NCBI GenBank assembly: GCA_964471535.1
Contig: CAYYHA010000232.1
Coordinates: 1-6,788, forward strand
Source: CAYYHA01 sp964471535
GTDB lineage: Bacteria > Myxococcota > Myxococcia > SLRQ01
Length of the DNA: 6,788 bases
Direction of reading: 5' to 3'
In this document: piece by piece, positions 1-5,337 of the stretch
Layout: each line of letters opens with the position of its first letter
Numbering within the stretch: position 1 is the first letter of the stretch
Notes under the pieces: generated by a model
What the model saw: only the letters and a program-made list of their open reading frames with translations
What the model was told of the DNA's origin: nothing
Database searches by the model: none
Made by a program: the position numbers and the translations under genes

Positions 1-422
1 GTGTCGAGGAGGCCGGGCAGGTGGACCCCGCGTCCGCAGCCGACGTCGAGCACCCGCGCGCCCGGCGGGAGCGCCCGGGAGAGGAAGCGCGCGTGCCGCG
101 CCCCCACCAGGCGGATGACCGGCTCGATCAGCGCCTCGAACTTCCGCCCGGGCGCACCGTAGTAGTCCTCCGGGTAGAAGCTCCGGAGCACGTCCGCTTC
201 GGGCATCGGGTCGAGCCAGCCGAGGCCGCAGGCGGGGCACCGGCGGAGCCAGATCCCGAGCCCGGGGAGCTCCATCACGGCGGGCGCGCCCGAGGCCCGA
301 GCAGCGGTAGGGGCGGGGGCCGGCGAGGGGGCGCGGTCGTGGACGACCTGCTCGTTGCCCGTGCACGCCGCGGCGGCGGCGAGCCCGAGGACACACAGGG
401 GAGCGAGCCAGCGGGGCAGCAT
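1..422 (-). CDS. Class I SAM-dependent methyltransferase, C-terminus cut by window edge
   Basis: The first 140 residues are visible and the frame is open at position 1. Residues 123-131 (RVLDVGCGRG region) match the glycine-rich motif I that binds S-adenosylmethionine. Before it lies RCPACGLGWLDPMP (61-74) followed by SFYPEDYYG, the second half of the zinc-ribbon preamble common in Methyltransf_23/Methyltransf_11 enzymes of glycan or secondary metabolism. The substrate cannot be told. The N-terminus is odd: residues 1-20 look like a lipoprotein signal (Arg4, a hydrophobic run, AAAC at 17-20), followed by a Pro/Ala-rich stretch, and the usual first CxxC pair is missing. ATG at 422 is chosen because an AAGAGG-like site lies just upstream. 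ATG at 435-437 and an internal GTG-ATG at 273-278 are alternatives; the internal start would give a plain cytosolic enzyme. It follows the TPR gene by about 50 bp and may share its transcript. Family is well supported, start uncertain. Confidence 0.8.
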   Translation of the reverse strand, partial: MLPRWLAPLCVLGLAAAAACTGNEQVVHDRAPSPAPAPTAARASGAPAVMELPGLGIWLRRCPACGLGWLDPMPEADVLRSFYPEDYYGAPGRKFEALIEPVIRLVGARHARFLSRALPPGARVLDVGCGRGVHLPGLLD

Positions 423-472
423 GGGGCCTCTTCGCATAGCACAGTCGCGGCTCGTTGCCAGTGCGGCGTGCC

Positions 473-1381
473 TTACCGCCCCGCGGCGGTCAGGAGACGG
501 CGAAAACTCGCCGTGGCCCAAAGGGGTTCGAAGTCGGGGTCGCGGGCGGCGAGGGCGCCCAGGCGCGCCGGGTCGCGGGCCAGCGCTGCGGAGAGCCAGG
601 AGACGGCGCGCGCACAGTCGCCGAGGCGGCACAGCGCCGCGGCGACGTTGTAGTAGGCATCGGCCGCCTCGGGGTCGATCCGCAGCGCCGCCTCGAAGTG
701 GGCGAGCGCCGCCTCGAAGCGCCCCGTGCGGTGGGCCGCGAGGCCCCGCTCCAACTCCAAGCGTGCGCGGGCCCGTTTCAGGTCGACCACCTGCACGCCG
801 CGCAGATCGATCCCCGGCCCGCGGGACACCCAGGGGATGACGACCAGCTGGCCCCGCGGGGAGAGGAGCTGTCCCAGCGGCCGTGCCGGGGCGGGAGGAA
901 AGCGCGCCAGCCGCACCGCCTGCCCCTCGGCGTGCAGGATCAGCCACCCCGCCTCGAGCGCGAGCCGTCCCGAGCCGGGCAGGGGCGCGCCGAACGAGCG
1001 GAGCGGTGGTTTCGACGGGGCCGCACCGGCGGCTACCGCCGAGCCCGTGGGCCGGATCACGGCCCCGCGCACCGTGCCACGGCCATCCACGGTGATCTCT
1101 CGGAGCACCGGCGGTGCCCCGTCCACGGCACGGTACTCGCGGAGGACCACCGTCGTATCGTCCAGCCGAACCACCTCCTGCCGGTGAATGAGGGGGGCGG
1201 GGCGCCGGGCGATGGGCAGGCCCGGCAGGCCCGGTGGCGCATCGGCGGCGCGCGGCGGGAGGCAGGCGGAACCGGCGAGGGTCAGCGCAGCGGCGAGCGC
1301 AACGATGCGGCCCGGCGGCGAATCGCGCGAGGCCCGGGGCTTCGGCGGGGGACCGGAGGGTAGGAACGAGGAGCGCACCAC
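473..1381 (-). CDS. Exported TPR-repeat protein, probable lipoprotein
   Basis: About 302 residues. The N-terminus has basic residues (Arg16, Arg19, Arg25), a hydrophobic stretch (IVALAAALTLAGSAC, 26-40) and a cysteine that could be lipidated. Gly at -3 makes a weak lipobox, so ordinary signal-peptidase cleavage is also possible. Residues 43 to about 205 are Pro/Ala/Arg-rich and beta-like, with no family I recognise. Residues 208-275 contain two TPR units (ERGLAAHRTGRFEAALAHFE, then AYYNVAAALCRLGDCARAV). The tail DPDFEPLW...FRRLL is typical of the end of bacterial TPR arrays, which act as protein-binding scaffolds, here likely in the periplasm. Tandem GTG codons at 1381 and 1378 are the only sensible starts upstream of the signal; no clear ribosome-binding site precedes them. 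The frame stays open far upstream, but that part is antisense to the conserved cyclase gene. Possibly co-transcribed with the methyltransferase. Function unknown. Confidence 0.75.
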   Translation of the reverse strand: MVRSSFLPSGPPPKPRASRDSPPGRIVALAAALTLAGSACLPPRAADAPPGLPGLPIARRPAPLIHRQEVVRLDDTTVVLREYRAVDGAPPVLREITVDGRGTVRGAVIRPTGSAVAAGAAPSKPPLRSFGAPLPGSGRLALEAGWLILHAEGQAVRLARFPPAPARPLGQLLSPRGQLVVIPWVSRGPGIDLRGVQVVDLKRARARLELERGLAAHRTGRFEAALAHFEAALRIDPEAADAYYNVAAALCRLGDCARAVSWLSAALARDPARLGALAARDPDFEPLWATASFRRLLTAAGR

Positions 1382-1393
1382 GACTAGAATGCT

Positions 1394-1398
1394 GGAGG
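1394..1398 (+). promoter_or_regulatory. Ribosome-binding site of the FHA-GGDEF gene
   Basis: GGAGG lies four bases before ATG 1403. It supports this start over the in-frame ATG at 1412, and so keeps the first three residues before the aspartate run. It sits inside the 21-bp gap between two divergent genes. Confidence 0.75.
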
Positions 1399-1402
1399 CA
1401 CC

Positions 1403-2332
1403 ATGAGTTTCATGGACGACGACGACGACGACAAGACGTCGATTCAGTCGGTCTCGGCCCTGGTCTCCTCCGAGGGGAGCGGCCGGCAGAATCCGTATCT
1501 CATCGTCCTGTCGGGCACCTCCGTCGGACGCATGTTCAAGATCCAGGCGGGAGAGATGCTCATCGGCCGTTCTCCCGACTGCGATATCATGCTCGACGAC
1601 GATGGTGTCAGCCGCAAGCATGCTCGCCTCATCTGCACGCCGGACGGCAAGGTGAAAATCCTCGACTTGGGCTCGACCAATGGGACCTGGGTGGAGGGGA
1701 GTCGTGTGGACTTCCATGGCCTGCAGGACGGGGACCGAATCCAGATCGGGTCGGCGACCATCCTGAAGTACGGCTACCAGGACTCGGTGGAGGAGCAGTT
1801 CGTCAGCCAGCTCTATGAATCGGCGACGCAAGACGGCCTCACCGGCCTGCACAACAAGCGCTACTTCCTCGAGGCGCTCCACAAAGAGTTCGCATGGCAC
1901 CGCCGCCACGGGGCGCCGCTGACCCTGATCCTCTTCGACATCGATTTCTTCAAGAAGATCAACGACACCTACGGGCACCACGCTGGAGATCGCGTCCTGA
2001 TGCAGGTGGCCCAGACTTGCAAGCGACAGTTCCGGACCGAGGATCTCCTTGCCCGATATGGCGGCGAGGAGTTCGCCTGCATCCTCCGCCAGACCACGGT
2101 AGAGCAGGCGACGGTGGTGGCCGAGCGGGTCCGGCGTGCCGTCGAGTCGACCGTCTTCGAGAGCGAGCACAGCGACGGCTCCCGCCTGCGAATTCCGGTC
2201 ACCATTTCCGTCGGGGTGGCAGGGCTCTCGCCACAGCTCTCCGACGAGGCGGCGCTGATCCAGCGCGCGGATCACTTTCTCTACGAAGCGAAGCGAGGGG
2301 GCAGGAACCGAGTGGAGTCGGAGGCATCCTGA
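1403..2332 (+). CDS. FHA-GGDEF diguanylate cyclase
   Basis: A 309-residue soluble protein predicted to condense two GTP into cyclic di-GMP. Residues 1-30 form a flexible tail with six aspartates and then KTSIQS (Thr12). Residues 32-122 are an FHA domain with the phosphothreonine-pocket signature: GR at 55-56, SRKH at 70-73, TNG at 92-94. Residues 135-305 are a GGDEF domain. The catalytic motif is GGEEF (220-224); Asp179 and Glu222 fit the metal ligands, and Asn187 and Asp196 the guanine-binding pair, by alignment from memory with PleD. RTED (211-214) is an intact RxxD inhibitory site, so product feedback is expected. The same domain order occurs in Bdellovibrio DgcB, whose FHA domain reads a phosphorylated N-terminal threonine. 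There is no membrane segment. The gene ends in TGA immediately followed by the ATG of the next gene. Activity prediction is strong; kinase control is inferred. Confidence 0.95.
   Translation: MSFMDDDDDDKTSIQSVSALVSSEGSGRQNPYLIVLSGTSVGRMFKIQAGEMLIGRSPDCDIMLDDDGVSRKHARLICTPDGKVKILDLGSTNGTWVEGSRVDFHGLQDGDRIQIGSATILKYGYQDSVEEQFVSQLYESATQDGLTGLHNKRYFLEALHKEFAWHRRHGAPLTLILFDIDFFKKINDTYGHHAGDRVLMQVAQTCKRQFRTEDLLARYGGEEFACILRQTTVEQATVVAERVRRAVESTVFESEHSDGSRLRIPVTISVGVAGLSPQLSDEAALIQRADHFLYEAKRGGRNRVESEAS
2320..2324 (+). promoter_or_regulatory. Ribosome-binding site within the end of the FHA-GGDEF gene
   Basis: GGAGG lies eight bases before ATG 2333 and inside the last codons of the upstream cyclase gene. 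Together with the TGA-ATG junction it supports the start of the membrane-protein gene and suggests translational coupling. Confidence 0.65.
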
Positions 2333-2857
2333 ATGGTGAGCCTGGTGATGGCACTCTCGATTCTCTCCGGGCCCGCCGGGGCGCCGGCCGTGGATCTCAT
2401 TCCCGATCTCTCCCCGCCTCAGGCGGTCTCGAGCGCCGTCGCGCCAAGTTCCGCGTCGCCGAAGCCGGTGTTCGGTGGGGGCGGTGCGAGCCGGACCCGC
2501 GTGCGGCCGCTCCGGGTCGAGCCCGTCGTTGCACTCCTCCTCGGCATCTTCCCCGGGTTCGGCCTCGGGCACTTCGTCGCCGGTGACGATGCAGGCTTCT
2601 CCCTCTGGCTGGTCGTCGACATCGTGCTCCTTGCCGCCATCGTCGTGGTGGGGGAGGTCGTCTTCGGTTTCGGGGGCCTGGGACTCCTCCGGGCCCTCGC
2701 CTGGGTGGCCTGGCTGGGTGTCCACGTGGTGCAGGGGCTCGACGCCTATGCGGCCGCAGGGGGCCGTCGGGTCCTACGGGCTGCCGCGCCCGGTGCGCCG
2801 GATCGGGTCACCGGCGACGTGCCTGCCCCGTCGCCCCTCCTGTGCTGGCGCTTCTGA
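2333..2857 (+). CDS. Small multi-span membrane protein coupled to the cyclase
   Basis: 174 residues, no named family recognised with confidence. An N-terminal hydrophobic stretch (1-12) ending near AGAPA (15-19) could be a short signal peptide, although it has no basic residue. A Ser/Pro/Ala linker (22-50) and a basic patch (SRTRVRPLR, 53-61) follow. Three hydrophobic segments lie near 64-82, 89-108 and 118-135. The first contains FPGFGLGHFVAGDDAGF (73-89), which resembles the PGxGHxxxGxxxxG motif of small TM2-like membrane proteins. Acidic residues (Asp85, Asp86, Asp96) sit between or within the spans. The tail is short and Pro/Ala-rich. It begins directly after the stop of the FHA-GGDEF gene, so the two products are probably made together. 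It might anchor or sense for the cyclase, but that is inference. A 143-bp gap follows. Confidence 0.72.
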   Translation: MVSLVMALSILSGPAGAPAVDLIPDLSPPQAVSSAVAPSSASPKPVFGGGGASRTRVRPLRVEPVVALLLGIFPGFGLGHFVAGDDAGFSLWLVVDIVLLAAIVVVGEVVFGFGGLGLLRALAWVAWLGVHVVQGLDAYAAAGGRRVLRAAAPGAPDRVTGDVPAPSPLLCWRF

Positions 2858-2882
2858 GCCCGAGGCCGCCGCACGCCGCGCC

Positions 2883-2907
2883 GGCCTCGGAACGCCGCGG
2901 CGAGGCC
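2883..2907. terminator. GC-rich hairpin after the membrane-protein gene
   Basis: Arms GGCCTCG (2883-2889) and CGAGGCC (2901-2907) pair perfectly around an 11-base loop, 25 bases after the preceding stop codon. No T-run follows, so an intrinsic terminator is unproven; it could be a processing or Rho-associated structure. In DNA this GC-rich, hairpins also arise by chance. Confidence 0.3.
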
Positions 2908-2965
2908 GAGCCGGCGCCGCGACGGTCCGCATCCGGTGCACCGTGCCCCGCCACCGGAGCAGCGG

Positions 2966-2981
2966 TTGACTCCCGAGTCAA
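2966..2981. promoter_or_regulatory. Interrupted palindrome upstream of biotin carboxylase, candidate operator or promoter element
   Basis: TTGACTC-CC-GAGTCAA is a perfect 7-bp inverted repeat with a 2-bp centre, ending 19 bases before ATG 3001. It is unusually AT-containing for its surroundings and has the size of a dimeric-repressor site. Its left arm also reads as a good -35 element (TTGACT). Seventeen bases on is TACTCG (2989-2994), a poor -10, which would put transcription start near the ATG. Which role applies cannot be told. Confidence 0.45.
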
Positions 2982-3000
2982 TCCGTCGTACTCGGCCGCC

Positions 3001-4347
3001 ATGTTCCAGAAGATTGTCATTGCCAACCGGGGCGAGATTGCCTGCCGAATCGCGCAGGTCTGCCGGGAGATGGGGATCTCCACCGTGGCCGTCTACTCGA
3101 GCGCCGATGCCACCGCACCCCATGTTCGGGCCTGCGACGAGGCGGTGGAGATCGGGCCGCCACGGCCGGCGGAGAGCTACCTCGACGGGGCAAAGATCGT
3201 CGAAGTCGCCCGCCGGACCGGGGCCGAGGCAGTTCACCCCGGCTACGGCTTCCTCTCGGAGAACGCCGCCTTCGCCCGCGCCTGCGCCGACGCCGGCCTC
3301 GTCTTCGTCGGCCCCTCGCCCGAGGCCATCGAAGCCATGGGGGACAAGGCCCGCGCCCGATCGACGATGGCCGCGGCAGGCGTGCCGGTGGTGCCAGGTT
3401 CGGCCGGGGTGGTGTCGCCGGAGCAGGCAGCCGCCGAGGCGGAGCGCATCGGCTACCCGGTCCTGGTGAAGGCGGCCGCGGGCGGTGGGGGCATCGGCAT
3501 GGCCGTGGCCCACAACGCCGAGGAACTCGGCAAGGCGGTGCAGCAGTGTGCCAGCCGGGCGCGCGCTGCCTTCGGTGACGATGCCCTGTACCTCGAGCGC
3601 TATTTCGAAGCGCCACGCCACGTCGAGGTGCAGGTGCTCTGCGATGCCCACGGCCACCACCTGCACCTGATGGAACGCGAGTGCTCGATTCAGCGCCGGC
3701 ACCAGAAGGTGGTCGAGGAGGCGGGCAGTCCGCTCTTCCTCGATGGCGCACGCAGAGGGCTCGCGTCGGCCATGTACGAGGCGGCGCTGCGAGCAGCGCG
3801 CGCCATCGACTACCAGGGGGCTGGGACCCTCGAGTTCCTCGTCTCGGGGGAGGACTTCTACTTCATCGAAATGAACACCCGGCTGCAGGTGGAGCACCCC
3901 TGCACCGAGGTGACCACCGGGGTCGATCTCATCGGCTGGCAGCTGCGCATCGCCGCGGGCGAGCCCCTCGACCTCTCCCAGGAGGCGGTGCGCCGGCAGG
4001 GACACGCAATCGAGATGCGCATCTATGCCGAGGACCCCGACAAGCGCTTCTTCCCCTCGCCGGGCACCATCGAGCGTTACGAGGTGCCCGAGGGGGAGGG
4101 GATTCGGGTCGACTCCGGGGTGGAGGCCGGGTATACGGTGACGCCGTTCTACGATCCCATGATCGCAAAGCTCATCGTCCACGGCGAGACCCGGGCGCAG
4201 GCCATCGAACGGGGTCTTACGGCGCTCGAGGGCTTCGTGGTCGAGGGGATCAAGACGAACATTCCGCTGCACCGGAAGGTGCTCGCAAGCGAGGCGTTCC
4301 GCCGCGGCGATCTCTCGACACGGTTCATCCAGGAGCACTTCCAATAG
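3001..4347 (+). CDS. accC: Biotin carboxylase subunit of an acyl-CoA carboxylase (AccC family)
   Basis: 448 residues, almost the length of E. coli AccC (449). It catalyses ATP- and bicarbonate-dependent carboxylation of biotin on the carrier protein. The N-terminal biotin-carboxylase fold starts at MFQKIVIANRGEIACRIA. HPGYGFLSENA (79-89) and MGDKARA (113-119, Lys116) are conserved. The ATP-grasp region has VLVKAAAGGGG (Lys157), RHVEVQ (His207), QRRHQKVVEE (His234, Lys236), LEF (Glu278) and FIEMNTRLQVEHP (Glu290, Asn292, Arg294). The C-terminal domain has Arg340 in MRIYAED and PFYDPMIAKLI. The glycine loop reads GGGGIGM where E. coli has GGGGRGM. The frame is open back to GTG 2842, but that 53-residue extension is low-complexity and outside the family. 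No ribosome-binding site precedes ATG 3001, so a leaderless mRNA is possible. Whether acetyl-, propionyl- or another acyl-CoA is served depends on a carboxyltransferase not present here; the symbol denotes the family. Confidence 0.95.
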   Translation: MFQKIVIANRGEIACRIAQVCREMGISTVAVYSSADATAPHVRACDEAVEIGPPRPAESYLDGAKIVEVARRTGAEAVHPGYGFLSENAAFARACADAGLVFVGPSPEAIEAMGDKARARSTMAAAGVPVVPGSAGVVSPEQAAAEAERIGYPVLVKAAAGGGGIGMAVAHNAEELGKAVQQCASRARAAFGDDALYLERYFEAPRHVEVQVLCDAHGHHLHLMERECSIQRRHQKVVEEAGSPLFLDGARRGLASAMYEAALRAARAIDYQGAGTLEFLVSGEDFYFIEMNTRLQVEHPCTEVTTGVDLIGWQLRIAAGEPLDLSQEAVRRQGHAIEMRIYAEDPDKRFFPSPGTIERYEVPEGEGIRVDSGVEAGYTVTPFYDPMIAKLIVHGETRAQAIERGLTALEGFVVEGIKTNIPLHRKVLASEAFRRGDLSTRFIQEHFQ

Positions 4348-4357
4348 AGCGGTAGCG

Positions 4358-4375
4358 CGCCCCGGCGGCGGGGCG
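4358..4375 (+). other. Hairpin between biotin carboxylase and carrier genes
   Basis: Arms CGCCCCG (4358-4364) and CGGGGCG (4369-4375) pair perfectly around a GCGG loop, three bases before the ribosome-binding site of the carrier gene. No T-run follows. It could stabilise or process the transcript, or adjust the ratio of the two products; this is inference. Confidence 0.4.
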
Positions 4376-4377
4376 AG

Positions 4378-4382
4378 GGAGG
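4378..4382 (+). promoter_or_regulatory. Ribosome-binding site of the carrier gene
   Basis: GGAGG within a longer purine-rich run, six bases before GTG 4389. It fixes the GTG start, since no ATG is available before the conserved domain. Confidence 0.7.
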
Positions 4383-4388
4383 GCGACA

Positions 4389-4604
4389 GTGGCCACGAAC
4401 GTGGAAGCGCATATCACCGGCACGGTGTGGAAGATCGAGAAGAAGGTGGGGGACGAGGTCGAGGAGGGCGACGTGATCGTCATCCTCGAGTCGATGAAGA
4501 TGGAGATGCCCGTCGAGGCCCCGGAGGCGGGCAAGATTGCGGAGATCAAGGTCGAAGAGGGCCAGGCGGTCAGCGAGGGGGACGTCCTCGCGGTTCTGGA
4601 GTAG
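4389..4604 (+). CDS. Stand-alone biotin carboxyl carrier protein (biotinyl/lipoyl domain)
   Basis: 71 residues starting at GTG, consisting almost entirely of one biotinyl-lipoyl barrel. ESMKMEMP (34-41) holds the biotinylation lysine Lys37, and the MKM context indicates biotin rather than lipoate. Flanking motifs fit the family: GTVWKIEKKVGDEVEEGD (11-28), APEAGKIAEIKVEEGQAVSEGD near the centre and end, and closing LAVLE. It lacks the long N-terminal region and Pro/Ala linker of E. coli AccB (about 156 residues), so it resembles minimal carriers such as Bacillus YngHB. It should accept carboxylation from the upstream biotin carboxylase, which lies 41 bp away on the same strand, and hand the carboxyl to a carboxyltransferase encoded elsewhere. 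Two hairpins follow its stop codon. Identification is firm; the acyl-CoA substrate is unknown. Confidence 0.93.
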   Translation: MATNVEAHITGTVWKIEKKVGDEVEEGDVIVILESMKMEMPVEAPEAGKIAEIKVEEGQAVSEGDVLAVLE

Positions 4605-4617
4605 CCTCCGCCCGTGG

Positions 4618-4639
4618 GGCACCGGCCGTGGCCGATGCC
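4618..4639. terminator. Inverted repeat just after the carrier gene
   Basis: Arms GGCACCGGCC (4618-4627) and GGCCGATGCC (4630-4639) match at nine of ten pairs around two bases, 13 bases after the stop. The loop would need to open the inner pairs. There is no T-run. It may act with the larger hairpin beside it to end plus-strand transcription. Confidence 0.35.
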
Positions 4640-4649
4640 GCCCGACTGC

Positions 4650-4690
4650 GCGCGCCGCATTGCGCCGGTGGGACGCGCACTGCGGCGCTC
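4650..4690. terminator. Large hairpin between convergent genes, probable bidirectional terminator
   Basis: Two 16-base arms (4650-4665 and 4675-4690) pair at 14 of 16 positions around a 9-base loop. The mismatches are 4651/4689 and 4660/4680. It lies between the stop of the carrier gene and the stop of the minus-strand response regulator, the expected place for a shared terminator. A clear T-tract is missing on both sides, so it may work with Rho or as a 3' stabiliser. Confidence 0.5.
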
Positions 4691-4694
4691 TCCG

Positions 4695-5327
4695 TCAGTA
4701 GTCTCCGAAGATCTCCGTCAGCCGGACCTGCAGGGCACACGCGATCCGATACAGGCTGGAGATCGAAGCGCTGCTCTCGGCGCGTTCGATCTGCGAGAGC
4801 AGGCTCACCGAGAGACCGGTGCGCCGTGCGACCTGCTTGAGCGTCAGCCCCTTTTCCTTTCGGATCTCCCGGATGGTTGCACCGATCGTCTGGTGGAGTT
4901 CGGTTTCCGGGTCGAGGACGAGGCCCTTGCGCTCGAGCGTCCGGCGGACGATGGCTTTCAGGTCCTCGACGCGGAAGGGCTTCTTCACGTAGTCGCTCGC
5001 GCGCAGCTGTAGGCTCTCGATGGCGCTGTCCACCGAGGGGTAGCCAGTGAAGATGATGACTGCAATGTCCTCGTCGCGGCTTCGGATCTCCCGCAAGAGT
5101 TCGAGTCCCCCCATGCCCGGCATCATCAGGTCGAGCACCACCAGATGGTATGCGGAGGACCGCAGCTCCTCGAGGGCGCGCTCAGGGCTCGTCAGCGCGC
5201 GGACGAAGTAGCCCTCTTTCTCGAGGACCATCGAAAGATAGTCGCCGACGTCGGGCTCGTCGTCGACGATGAGAATCCGGATCTCGACGGCGCGGGGACG
5301 GAGGGGGGCTTTTGCCGTCCGAGCCAC
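4695..5327 (-). CDS. Response regulator: receiver domain fused to XRE-type helix-turn-helix
   Basis: 210 residues. Residues 16-130 form a receiver domain. Asp22 and Asp23 are the acidic pair, Asp66 in VVLDLMMPGMGG is the phosphoacceptor, Thr94 in IIFTGYP is the switch residue, and Lys116 in YVKKPF is the conserved lysine. All are intact, so phosphorylation by a histidine kinase is expected. Residues 145-205 are a Cro/C1-type HTH: IREIRKEKGLTLKQVARRTGL, then SLLSQIERAE as the recognition-helix region and ISSLYRIACALQV after it. It is therefore a predicted DNA-binding transcription factor with an output domain less common than OmpR, NarL or NtrC types. GTG 5327 is used; it lies ten bases after the stop of the FHA-TPR gene, which indicates one operon, but no good ribosome-binding site is visible, so the first ten or so residues are uncertain. 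No partner kinase is in the window. Domain calls are firm, targets unknown. Confidence 0.93.
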   Translation of the reverse strand: MARTAKAPLRPRAVEIRILIVDDEPDVGDYLSMVLEKEGYFVRALTSPERALEELRSSAYHLVVLDLMMPGMGGLELLREIRSRDEDIAVIIFTGYPSVDSAIESLQLRASDYVKKPFRVEDLKAIVRRTLERKGLVLDPETELHQTIGATIREIRKEKGLTLKQVARRTGLSVSLLSQIERAESSASISSLYRIACALQVRLTEIFGDY

Positions 5328-5337
5328 ACCCGGGCCA

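Noticed and set aside
455..1363. Plus-strand open frames over the exported TPR gene
   Set aside because: They translate to Arg/Gly/Ala-rich sequence without domains, while the minus strand carries a signal peptide and TPR units.
1385..1390. TAGAAT as a -10 element for the cyclase gene
   Set aside because: Transcription would begin inside the GGAGG ribosome-binding site at 1394-1398, and there is no fitting -35 element (AGGAAC at the expected place).
1382..2725. Minus-strand open frame extending the exported TPR gene to a 750-residue protein
   Set aside because: It is antisense to the FHA-GGDEF and membrane-protein genes, whose plus-strand products are clearly conserved, and its translation is low-complexity. 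A credible signal peptide marks the start near 1381.
2932..2956. CCGGTG / CACCGG inverted repeat before the biotin carboxylase
   Set aside because: Six-base arms with a 13-base loop in GC-rich DNA are expected by chance and have no special position.
2842..3000. 53-residue N-terminal extension of the biotin carboxylase from GTG 2842
   Set aside because: The sequence is Arg/Ala/Pro low-complexity and the family begins at the MFQKIVIANRGE segment; the ATG at 3001 fits the usual length.
2746..4344. 532-residue minus-strand open frame
   Set aside because: It lies antisense to the biotin carboxylase and shows no recognisable domain; long antisense frames are common in DNA this rich in GC.
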